This document shows, one piece after another, positions 1-7,427 of a stretch of DNA of 44,696 nucleotides. Position 1 is the stretch's first letter, and the number at the start of each line of letters is the position of its first letter. A model generated the notes under the pieces. That model worked only from the letters and a program-made list of their open reading frames with translations, did no database searches and was not told where the DNA came from. The position numbers were made by a program, and so were the translations under genes. Origin of the DNA: CAZQKW01 sp964594075 (GTDB lineage Bacteria; Desulfobacterota; WTBG01; CAIYCZ01); NCBI GenBank assembly GCA_964594075.1, contig CAZQKW010000032.1, forward strand, positions 1-44,696. Reading direction: 5' to 3'.

Positions 1-358
1 ACTATATAACAATCCATATGATTATGTCAATATAATTTTGAGACGGTTAATATCTGCTGTGCCCACGGAAGCCATCTTAACTAACTATCGAACCTTTCAT
101 GGAGATCCGCCGCCGTCAATTTATAACATGTTACCTGATCAAAATGTAACCGGATGCGTTATTTATTCAGTGATACCAGACAAGAGCGAGCATTCCTGCC
201 CTAAAATTGAGCCGTTTTTAACGTTTGAGTAATGTTCACCCCTTGTGCCGCTACGAGTTTTCTCAACAATGATTTGACGGGGTTTCCGCCCTAAAAAAAT
301 TTTTTGTCTCCGGCACTTAATACCCAGTGATTATGATCTCTGTCAGCGGTAAAAACAT
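1..358. other. gene-free left edge
   Basis: I see no convincing gene here. A 64-codon frame on the plus strand (38-232) has no ribosome binding site and no recognisable motif. The stretch lies downstream of the minus-strand cytochrome operon. Confidence 0.5.
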
Positions 359-387
359 AAAGGAGGTCTCAGTTTGAGGCCTCCTTT
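359..387 (-). terminator. rho-independent terminator of the etf/cytochrome operon
   Basis: The two 12-nt arms 359-370 and 376-387 are complementary apart from one mismatched position and enclose a 5-nt loop. Read on the minus strand, the hairpin is followed by a short T-rich tract (ATGTTTTT). It lies about 37 nt after the stop of the heptahaem cytochrome gene, so it probably ends the etfB-etfA-FeS oxidoreductase-cytochrome transcript. Confidence 0.8.
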
Positions 388-423
388 ACCCAAGAAATTC
401 AGTTATTCAGGAAACGGCACACG

Positions 424-1293
424 TTAATGCCCGGCAACCTCCCCTGATTTCTCCGGTTCCTGATCGCGCGTTTGAGCATACTTTTTCCCAACCATCGACA
501 TCAATGCCAGCCCTACCATTGCCAACCCAAAACCATATGAAAGCTTTACCGCAATACGCAGCGGCGCCTTGGCAAATATTTCCGATTTATGGATAGGACC
601 AAGGTTAAGCGTATTGGCTCCCGGTTCATGGCACTTTGCGCAGAGAGGGGAAGCAGTTTCTTTATTGCCGTGCTGTGCCACCTCAACATGACAGTCCAGA
701 CAACGGTCGGTTCTGAAATCCCCGGCCAAATTTACTTTGCCGTGTCCCCGCAAGCGGGCGACAACCAGCGACGCCAAAAGTCCCGGCCCTTTTACCAGTT
801 CCTTGTGACATGCTCCGCAGGTCGTGGGAACATTCTGTGGATGGGTGCTTGCCCGCTGGTCATCATGTGAAAACGTATAATGCATGGTATGACAATCATA
901 ACAATGCGGCGCCTTTGGATCATGAGATGCCAACAATTTTCCGTGGGCGCTTTTTGCATAGAGTTCCTGAACCTCCTCATGGCATGCTGCGCACTGTGCA
1001 TCGGGCACGCCTTCCGCAGGGTGGTCCAGCGTTGCGGCCTCATGACATTCCATACAGATGTAATCAAGCCTGCCGTGGACTGATTCCTGAAACAGTTTTT
1101 TGTCAACGTATAGACTCCGGCTATTACCCCGTGCATCTGTCTTCATAAGATTAGGATCACTGTGGCACTCAAGACACTCGTCAATCTCCTGTGAGCGGCA
1201 CAATACCGGCAGCGCCAATACTAATGCGCCTGCAATGAGGAGAAATACAATCAAATATGATTCGTGAGCTCTTCGTGACATCGCCCTGCTCAT
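424..1293 (-). CDS. heptahaem c-type cytochrome with C-terminal membrane anchor
   Basis: This 289-residue exported protein carries seven CxxCH haem-binding motifs, with the first Cys near residues 40, 80, 101, 131, 159, 198 and 218. An N-terminal hydrophobic segment (about 13-31) looks like a signal peptide or anchor, and a second hydrophobic helix lies at about 250-268 near the C-terminus. The start codon overlaps the stop of the upstream FeS oxidoreductase gene by 4 nt (ATGA), indicating translational coupling. It therefore probably works with that membrane protein, passing electrons between quinone-linked chemistry and the periplasm. The seven haems are seen directly; the electron partner is inferred from position. 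I cannot assign it to a named cytochrome family. Confidence 0.88.
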   Translation of the reverse strand: MSRAMSRRAHESYLIVFLLIAGALVLALPVLCRSQEIDECLECHSDPNLMKTDARGNSRSLYVDKKLFQESVHGRLDYICMECHEAATLDHPAEGVPDAQCAACHEEVQELYAKSAHGKLLASHDPKAPHCYDCHTMHYTFSHDDQRASTHPQNVPTTCGACHKELVKGPGLLASLVVARLRGHGKVNLAGDFRTDRCLDCHVEVAQHGNKETASPLCAKCHEPGANTLNLGPIHKSEIFAKAPLRIAVKLSYGFGLAMVGLALMSMVGKKYAQTRDQEPEKSGEVAGH

Positions 1294-3230
1294 TTATGGA
1301 GTGCGTTGGCAATGTATTCCGCAATGTCAAACACCTTCACTGCGTCAAAAACATTTTTTGTTTTCAAACCATCCTCAAACATCGTGAGACAGTAAGGACA
1401 TGCCGTGGCAATGGCATCCGGCTGTTTCTCAAGTGCCTGTTCAACTCGCGCTTCATTAATCCTTCTGCCCAAATGTTCTTCCATCCACATCCTGCCGCCT
1501 CCGGCGCCGCAACAAAAGCTGCGGTCTAAATTTTTATTCATTTCAACGAGGGAGACCCCGTTGATCGCCTTGAGCAGTGTGCGGGGCTGTTGATAAATAT
1601 CATTATAACGCCCGAGAAAACATGAATCATGATAGCACACGGTCATCGGCGTGGCTGAGTTGTTGAGTGAAATCCTTCCTTGGCGAAGCAAATCGCAGAG
1701 AAACTCGCTGTGGTGCACAACCTCCAGCAAAATGCCATACTGGGGATATTCATTTTTAAGTGCATTATGACAATGGGGACAAATCGTCAAAATTTTCTTC
1801 ACGCCATATTGCTGAAAAACGCTGATGTTGTGCTGAACCAGTGCGTCATAGACATATTCATTGCCAATCCGCCGTGCAGAGTCTCCGCAACAGCCTTCCT
1901 CAGTTCCCAAGATCCCAAAATTGACACCTGCTTGCTGCAAAATTTTCACAACCGCCGTTGAAACTTTCCTATAGCGGTCGTCAAATGCGCCGGCGCAGCC
2001 GGCATACAGAAGTATCTCAACCTCGCCAGCTTCAGCCATAGTTGGCACGCCCAGTTCTTTAGCCCACTCGCCTCTCATGTGCCGACCGATGCCCCAGGGA
2101 TTGCTGTTATTCTCCATATTTTTGAAAACAGCCTGCACCTCCACTGGAAAGTTTGACTCCATCAGCACCAGGTTGCGCCGCATCTCAATCGTCTTGTCAA
2201 CGGTGGTGATAAAAACCGGACATTGAAAATGACAGTTAAGGCACATGGTGCATGACCAGACCGTGTCATGCTGAATAACATCGCCGATCATTAATTTTTC
2301 GGTGTGTTCATTGTCAGCCACCGGCGGTTTAAGCTTTTCCTCCATGTGGGCTTTCAAATCCTGGATCAATTTTTTGGGCGAGAGCGGCTTATCGGTAAGA
2401 TGTGCCGGGCATGAATCCTGGCAACGTCCGCAGCGGGTGCACGCATCAAGATGAAAGAGCTGCAAACGGGTAAAATCCTCAAGCCGCGCGGCCCCGAATG
2501 TTTCAGCGGTTTCAAAATCATCTATTTTGCGAAGCACACCGGGCGGCCCGTAGGTCCTGAGAAAAACATTGATTGCTGAAGTTATAATATGGAGAAACTT
2601 TGTGTAGGGAATGCAGGCAATCAACCCCAGCACGACAAACAGATGAGTTCGCCAGAGGAGTTTATGAAGGCTTATCTGGCTGTGAGCAGGTGCAAATGAA
2701 AACAGCCAGGAAAATGCGTACCCTGCCGGAGCCCATACACCGGTTTCGCCGGTAATGTTGAGCCGCAGCCCCTCAACGCAAAATCCGAGAATGATAATGA
2801 GGCATACCCAGATAATGGCTACGGCATCTTCTGCCCGGCTATCGCTTAGACGGTCGGGTTTCAGCACATATCGGCGATAGGCCGCAAGGCCGATACCCAG
2901 CAGCCCCAAACAACCTACCGCATCCAGAAACAGCGAAAACAGGTTGCCAAACAGGACCGGCGTGCTGAACTGAAATTGAACAGCGAGTATGATGATCAGC
3001 GGAATGGCACAGGCGCAAAAGATGAACACATGCATGAGCCCGGGATAGAGTTCACGCACAATGCGTCGGTGCCCGATAGCATAAATAATAAAATCTGCGC
3101 ACCGCTGGCCAATCCCCTGAACCTTATCATCCCTTTGCCCCAGCATCCAGAGGCGATATCGCCTCCTGATGCCTATACAAAAAATAGTCAGCGCTATGAG
3201 CACCCATAGCGGATCAAGTATTGTCAGCAT
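1290..3230 (-). CDS. membrane-bound FeS oxidoreductase, ETF:(methyl)menaquinone oxidoreductase type
   Basis: The 646-residue protein begins with about five transmembrane helices (to about residue 215) resembling the NarI/HdrE-like cytochrome b fold, with histidines near residues 67, 196 and 214 that could ligate haem b. Two 4Fe-4S motifs follow: CTRCGRCQDSC at 264-274 and CTMCLNCHFQC at 327-337. Then come two HdrD/GlpC-type cysteine-rich (CCG) domains, with GCCGDSARR near 450 and FCCGAGGGR near 570. This architecture beside etfBA matches the EMO enzymes described for Geobacter and syntrophic fatty-acid degraders, which pass electrons from reduced ETF to menaquinone. It lies 83 nt after etfA, with no strong ribosome binding site. 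Assignment to EMO rests on architecture and context. Confidence 0.88.
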   Translation of the reverse strand: MLTILDPLWVLIALTIFCIGIRRRYRLWMLGQRDDKVQGIGQRCADFIIYAIGHRRIVRELYPGLMHVFIFCACAIPLIIILAVQFQFSTPVLFGNLFSLFLDAVGCLGLLGIGLAAYRRYVLKPDRLSDSRAEDAVAIIWVCLIIILGFCVEGLRLNITGETGVWAPAGYAFSWLFSFAPAHSQISLHKLLWRTHLFVVLGLIACIPYTKFLHIITSAINVFLRTYGPPGVLRKIDDFETAETFGAARLEDFTRLQLFHLDACTRCGRCQDSCPAHLTDKPLSPKKLIQDLKAHMEEKLKPPVADNEHTEKLMIGDVIQHDTVWSCTMCLNCHFQCPVFITTVDKTIEMRRNLVLMESNFPVEVQAVFKNMENNSNPWGIGRHMRGEWAKELGVPTMAEAGEVEILLYAGCAGAFDDRYRKVSTAVVKILQQAGVNFGILGTEEGCCGDSARRIGNEYVYDALVQHNISVFQQYGVKKILTICPHCHNALKNEYPQYGILLEVVHHSEFLCDLLRQGRISLNNSATPMTVCYHDSCFLGRYNDIYQQPRTLLKAINGVSLVEMNKNLDRSFCCGAGGGRMWMEEHLGRRINEARVEQALEKQPDAIATACPYCLTMFEDGLKTKNVFDAVKVFDIAEYIANALHK

Positions 3231-3313
3231 GATGTTCTAAACAGTAATCGGAAGTTCCTACAATCGAACTGCCCTGCCAGCGCCACGTTATTCCGCGAGA
3301 AACGGCGCAGTGT

Positions 3314-4312
3314 TCATGCTTCAGCCTTAAGCTTTTTCAATTCCTGGGTCATGGCGGGGACGACTTTGAACAGGTCATCCACAATACCATAATCGCATTT
3401 AGTAAAGATGGGGGCTTCCGGATCTTTGTTGATAGCGACGATTACTTTTGAAGTTCCCATGCCCGCATAATGCTGGATGGAACCGGAAATACCGCAGGCG
3501 ATGTATAAATTTGGCGACACCACTTTGCCCGTTTGCCCGACCTGTTCAGAAACTGGTTTCCAGCCTGCGTCAACAGCAGCGCGCGACGCGCCGACCGTGG
3601 CGCCGATCACGTCTGCCATTTCATCCAGCAGTTTAAAGTTTGCGGCGTCTTTCATGCCCCGGCCGCCGGAAACAATAATTTCCGCCTCGGTAAGGTCAAC
3701 TTTTGCCGCAGCGGTCTTTATGGTTTCTACGATAGTCACGCGGATATCGCTTGCTGATAACTCTGCAGCAACTTTTTCAAGTGTTGCCTTTTTAGAAGTA
3801 TCCGGGGGCGCGGGAATGAGAACATTAGGCCTAATGGAGGCCATGATGATGGGGGCGTTGGGAAACGCCACATCCGCATAGACTTTGCCCGCATACATGG
3901 GCCGTCTGACAAAGAAGGTGCCGCTGTCATCCATATTAATTTGCGTACAATCAGTGGCAAGCCCGGCATTGACCCGCGCAGCAACTTTTGCCGAAAGGTC
4001 TTTGCCAATAACTGTTGAACCGAACAGCACCATTGAGGGCTGCTGTTTGGTAATGAGGTCGGCCAGAACCTTGGCATAGCCATCGCTGGTGTAGCTTCCC
4101 AGAAGGTCATGCTCAACGAAATACACTTTAGCAGCACCGTAGGACGCGCATTGGTCAGCTATGTTTTCCTGAATGCCTTTACCAAGGCATACCGCGCACA
4201 GTTCTTCTCCCTTTTTATCTGCTATGGGTTTAATATTGCTCAATATCTCAAAGGTAACTTTTCTAACCGCAGTTTCAGTGAGCTCTGCGAATACCCAAAT
4301 TCCTTTTCCCAT
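3314..4312 (-). CDS. etfA: electron transfer flavoprotein, alpha subunit
   Basis: A 332-residue FAD-binding ETF alpha subunit. The C-terminal FAD domain is intact, with GASRAAVDAGW, QVGQTGKVVSP and YIACGISGSIQH in the usual order at about 240-290. The N-terminal half is the typical ETF alpha/beta Rossmann-like domain. The start is supported by AAGGAG upstream of the ATG. It lies 66 nt after etfB and 83 nt before the membrane FeS oxidoreductase. The heterodimer accepts electrons from acyl-CoA dehydrogenases in the cytoplasm and would hand them to that oxidoreductase. There is no ferredoxin-like N-terminal extension, so this is a plain ETF alpha. Whether it is bifurcating cannot be decided from these motifs alone. 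Confidence 0.95.
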   Translation of the reverse strand: MGKGIWVFAELTETAVRKVTFEILSNIKPIADKKGEELCAVCLGKGIQENIADQCASYGAAKVYFVEHDLLGSYTSDGYAKVLADLITKQQPSMVLFGSTVIGKDLSAKVAARVNAGLATDCTQINMDDSGTFFVRRPMYAGKVYADVAFPNAPIIMASIRPNVLIPAPPDTSKKATLEKVAAELSASDIRVTIVETIKTAAAKVDLTEAEIIVSGGRGMKDAANFKLLDEMADVIGATVGASRAAVDAGWKPVSEQVGQTGKVVSPNLYIACGISGSIQHYAGMGTSKVIVAINKDPEAPIFTKCDYGIVDDLFKVVPAMTQELKKLKAEA

Positions 4313-4378
4313 GTTTTTTCTCCTTTATATTTAATTAAACCGTATCGTAGAACACCAGGAATCAATGAAACCGGAACG

Positions 4379-5176
4379 TTAAATTGCCTTGGCCTCTTCG
4401 CGCAGCAATTTGACCAGCGCCGCCGCCTTCTGTTCCGGCGTCTCGCCGGCGATGATCTGTGCTGCCTTTCTCTGTGGCGGCGCATAACATTTTATTATCT
4501 TGGTTCGGGCGCCTGCTGCGCCGCAGGATGAGGCGTCGAGCTTGAGGTCAGCGGCTTTAACCGCCTTGATCTCTTTTTTCTTGGCTTTCATTATGCCGGG
4601 AAGCGATGCATATCGTGGTTCGTTGAGGCCTTTTTGACAGGTAATCACTGCTGGCAGCGGCAGTTCCAGCACTTCTTCACCCCCCACAATCTGGCGGTTT
4701 ACCTTTACCTTCTTTTTGTCCGGCGATACCTCAACCTTTACCACCAGATTAGCATGAGGAAGGTTTAAATATTCTGCAAGTGCAACACCTACCTGTGCCG
4801 CGTCATCGTCAATGGCCTGCTTGCCGCAGAAAATAATATCATATTCCATCCCCTTTATCTGCTCAGCAAGCGCCCGCGCCGTGGTAAATGCGTCGCCGCC
4901 GTCAAGCGCCGGGTCGTCAAGGTGCACCGCCTTGTCTGCGCCCATTGCCAGAGCCGTTCGGATGGCCTCGACACTGCGATCAGGACCAAGACAAACAATG
5001 GTCACACTGCCTTGTCCGAATTTTTCTTTCTGCTTGAGTGCTTCTTCAACGCCAAATTCATCATAGGGATTAATAATGAACTTAACATCCTGCAGCAAAA
5101 CGTCAGAGCCATCAGGCTTTATTCTAATTTGTGCCTCGGTATCAGGAACCTGTTTTAAACATACAATGCTATTCAC
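4379..5176 (-). CDS. etfB: electron transfer flavoprotein, beta subunit
   Basis: A 265-residue ETF beta subunit, first gene of the operon. It has the typical N-terminus (CLKQVPDTEAQIRI), the NPYDEFGVEEAL segment and the nucleotide-binding signature VCLGPDRSVEAIRTALAMGADKAVHL. The start is GTG, supported by a strong AGGAGG six bases upstream. It partners the downstream etfA product and, by gene order, delivers electrons to the membrane FeS oxidoreductase encoded next. A long gene-free region upstream presumably holds the operon promoter. No acyl-CoA dehydrogenase gene is in the window, so the electron donor is unknown. Confidence 0.95.
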   Translation of the reverse strand: MNSIVCLKQVPDTEAQIRIKPDGSDVLLQDVKFIINPYDEFGVEEALKQKEKFGQGSVTIVCLGPDRSVEAIRTALAMGADKAVHLDDPALDGGDAFTTARALAEQIKGMEYDIIFCGKQAIDDDAAQVGVALAEYLNLPHANLVVKVEVSPDKKKVKVNRQIVGGEEVLELPLPAVITCQKGLNEPRYASLPGIMKAKKKEIKAVKAADLKLDASSCGAAGARTKIIKCYAPPQRKAAQIIAGETPEQKAAALVKLLREEAKAI

Positions 5177-5409
5177 GATTTACCTCCTGTTTGCATAAAT
5201 TAAAAAATGACCACGTTCTTGTTTGCGTATCGCGCACTGACACGAGCTGCGCAATGAGGTTTTTTACCTATCTACTGGTTTGCTGTCAAGGTTTTTTTCC
5301 GATTCGTCTATGCGGTTTTTTTAAAGCAACACACATGCGTTAAATCTGGATAACTCTAGTTTGAATTATAAAAAAATTTCTTTTCACGTTGTAAGGCAGG
5401 AAAAAAAAA

Positions 5410-5506
5410 TGGCAGTCAATCTCGTTTAATCTACAGCAACTAAGGGTAATTTAGAGGGGATATTTGGGGTTATTTCTTTATTGGGGTGAAATGAGATTGA
5501 CTGCCA
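5410..5506. repeat. 97-bp inverted repeat A upstream of etfB
   Basis: Left arm TGGCAGTCAATCTCGTTT (5410-5427) pairs with 5489-5506 at 17 of 18 positions, enclosing a 61-nt loop. The arm resembles that of a second inverted repeat 79 nt to the right, and the loop shares an AAGG at the same offset and runs of G. It may be a structured RNA element, a small mobile element or an operator pair; no function is assigned. Confidence 0.75.
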
Positions 5507-5584
5507 ATATAAGAACCTATTTTTAAAAGAACCTGTGTTTTTAAATAATCAGATTAGCGCTTCTGGACCTCCAGAGAGGAGGGA

Positions 5585-5677
5585 GCTGGCAATCAATTTA
5601 TCACATCACACAATAAGGAATCTTATAAGAGGGGGATCACGGGTTCCGGCGCAATTTCCATTAAATTGATTGCCAGC
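5585..5677. repeat. 93-bp inverted repeat B upstream of etfB
   Basis: Left arm GCTGGCAATCAATTTA (5585-5600) is perfectly complementary to 5662-5677 over 16 nt, with a 61-nt loop exactly as long as that of repeat A. The arm core GGCARTCAAT is shared with repeat A, and the loop has the same AAGG then GAGGGG order. It lies between the terminator of the sigma54 regulator operon and the etf operon. Confidence 0.75.
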
Positions 5678-5707
5678 AAATTTTGATTTAATAATTAAAC
5701 AAAAAAT

Positions 5708-5737
5708 ATGCCAAAGGCTATAACAATCCTCTGGCAT
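5708..5737 (-). terminator. probable terminator of the two-component operon
   Basis: ATGCCA at 5708-5713 pairs with TGGCAT at 5732-5737, with further partial pairing inside. On the minus strand the hairpin is followed by ATTTTTTG. It lies about 195 nt beyond the response-regulator stop, leaving a rather long 3' untranslated region. Confidence 0.6.
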
Positions 5738-5931
5738 CATTAACTATATGATTTTACTTTTTATTAATCTCTAATACGTGCGTAATTTTTGTTAATTTCT
5801 GAGCACTAAAACAAAGTTTTTTTGTCAATTTGTCATAATTTAATCTTTATAATTCAAGCCCCTTAACGACGAAGCCAGACCGCTGGGAAATAATTACCGT
5901 AAATACAATATGTTGTCATTTTGACAGGCAT

Positions 5932-7347
5932 TCAATCAAGCTCATTCTCCTCTTCATCAAGGCGACGATAAATAGTTCGAGTAGAAATACCCAGGAGTTT
6001 TGAGGCTATGTTTTTGTCGCCCTTTGACTGCTTTAAGGTTTCTTCCATGACCATTCTTTCTATTTCCTTTAATGGGATTTTACCGATGGGAATGTTGAGT
6101 ATGCGTTCCCCGACAGAAATTACCGGGCTTTCTTTAACTGCCGCAACAATTTCTTCCGGTATATCATCAATTGTGATTTGTTCTGAACGGGTCAATACGA
6201 CCGCGCGTTCTATGGTATTTTCAAGTTCCCTAACATTTCCCGGCCACCGGTATTTTTTGAGCACCTCCCGGGCTTCCTTGGCAAAACCAGAAACCTGTTT
6301 GTTGTTTTTTTTGCCATAGAGAGAAAGAAAATGATGCGCAAGCAGTTCAATATCATCGTCTCCTCTGTCTCTCAGAGGAGGAATATGGATGTTAATAACA
6401 TTGAGGCGATAATACAGATCTTCACGGAATTTTTTATGTTCTACCGCCTGCTTCAAGGGAATGTTGGTGGCAGCAATAACCCTCACATCCGCTCTGAACG
6501 TCTTTCCACCCCCTAAACGCTCAAATTCGCCATTTTGTAAGACGCGCAGGAGTTTTACCTGAACCGCGGGATTGATATCTCCTACTTCATCCAGAAAGAG
6601 CGTCCCTCCATGAGCAAGTTCAAACCGTCCTTCCCTTCTGGCAATTGCGCCGGTAAAAGCACCCCGCTCATACCCGAACAGTTCAGCCTCAAGAAGCGTT
6701 TCCGGAAGAGCCGCACAACTCACCTTGATGAAAGGTTTGCCCCTTCGGGAGCTTTGTTCATGAATTGCCTGTGCGATAACTTCTTTACCAACACCGCTCT
6801 CGCCCGTTATTAAAATAGTAGCGGAACTTGAAGCAACCTGGCCGACCAGATCCATAACTTTACGCATCGCAGCACTTTTGCCTATAATGTTGCCGCTGCC
6901 CTGGATGGTCTTCAGTTGTTCATGAAGCCATTTGTTTTCAAGGCGCAATGACTGTTTTTCCAGGGCATTTCGCACGCGGTTTATTATGGTGGTCTTATCC
7001 ACCGGTTTCTGAATAAAATCGAACGCCCCTTCCTTCATAACTTCAACGGCAACTTCAACCGTTCCATATCCGGTTATGAGTATGACTTCAATATCGGGCG
7101 ATATGGTCTTGGCAACTTTCAGCAACTCTGCTCCATCAACCTTTGGCATTTTAAGGTCGGTCAGCACCAGCGGAATATCATACTTTTGAAGAAGATTAAT
7201 GCCTTCTTCCCCGTCGCTTGCAGTCATAACCGAATAACCCTGTTTCTGCAGTATTTTGCTGATAGCCTCCCTGACGCTTTCGGTATCATCCACGACCAGA
7301 ATAGGTTTTGCGGGAATGGTAGTCATGGTTTGATCTGTTACTTCCAC
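5932..7347 (-). CDS. NtrC-family sigma54-dependent response regulator
   Basis: About 471 residues in the order receiver, AAA+ and Fis-type helix-turn-helix. The receiver has acidic DD at 20-21, phosphoacceptor D64 (VLTDLKMP) and K114 (IQKPVD). The AAA+ domain has Walker A GESGVGKE at 182-189, the sigma54-contacting GAFTGA loop at 229-234 and Walker B LFLDE at about 250. The C-terminal helix-turn-helix (KNIASKLLGISTRTIYRRL) binds DNA. I prefer the GTG start at 7347 because AAAGGAG sits seven bases upstream. A longer frame reaches a TTG at 7431 that overlaps the kinase stop but has no domain content. It is the partner of the kinase just upstream. The target genes are not shown; the etf operon is the nearest candidate. 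Confidence 0.92.
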   Translation of the reverse strand: MEVTDQTMTTIPAKPILVVDDTESVREAISKILQKQGYSVMTASDGEEGINLLQKYDIPLVLTDLKMPKVDGAELLKVAKTISPDIEVILITGYGTVEVAVEVMKEGAFDFIQKPVDKTTIINRVRNALEKQSLRLENKWLHEQLKTIQGSGNIIGKSAAMRKVMDLVGQVASSSATILITGESGVGKEVIAQAIHEQSSRRGKPFIKVSCAALPETLLEAELFGYERGAFTGAIARREGRFELAHGGTLFLDEVGDINPAVQVKLLRVLQNGEFERLGGGKTFRADVRVIAATNIPLKQAVEHKKFREDLYYRLNVINIHIPPLRDRGDDDIELLAHHFLSLYGKKNNKQVSGFAKEAREVLKKYRWPGNVRELENTIERAVVLTRSEQITIDDIPEEIVAAVKESPVISVGERILNIPIGKIPLKEIERMVMEETLKQSKGDKNIASKLLGISTRTIYRRLDEEENELD

Positions 7348-7427
7348 GTATGTGCTCTCCTTTATGATACATTGTATGGGCTTTGGGACGCCTATCGGTA
7401 TCTGCCCATAGTTTGTTTTATGAGCGT

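Larger units (their letters stand above)
5177..5931. other. 755-nt gene-free region with two inverted repeats and a terminator
   Basis: No convincing open reading frame. From right to left it holds the terminator of the two-component operon (5708-5737), two related inverted repeats (5585-5677 and 5410-5506), and an AT-rich stretch in front of etfB that should contain the operon promoter. I could not place a confident -35/-10 or -24/-12 promoter. Confidence 0.6.

Noticed and set aside
38..232. 64-codon plus-strand ORF at the left edge
   Set aside because: No ribosome binding site, no motif, and composition not protein-like.
5410..5506. Sigma54 (-24/-12) promoter in the TGGCAGTCAAT arms
   Set aside because: TGGCA is present, but the GC expected at -12 with correct spacing is missing in both repeats.
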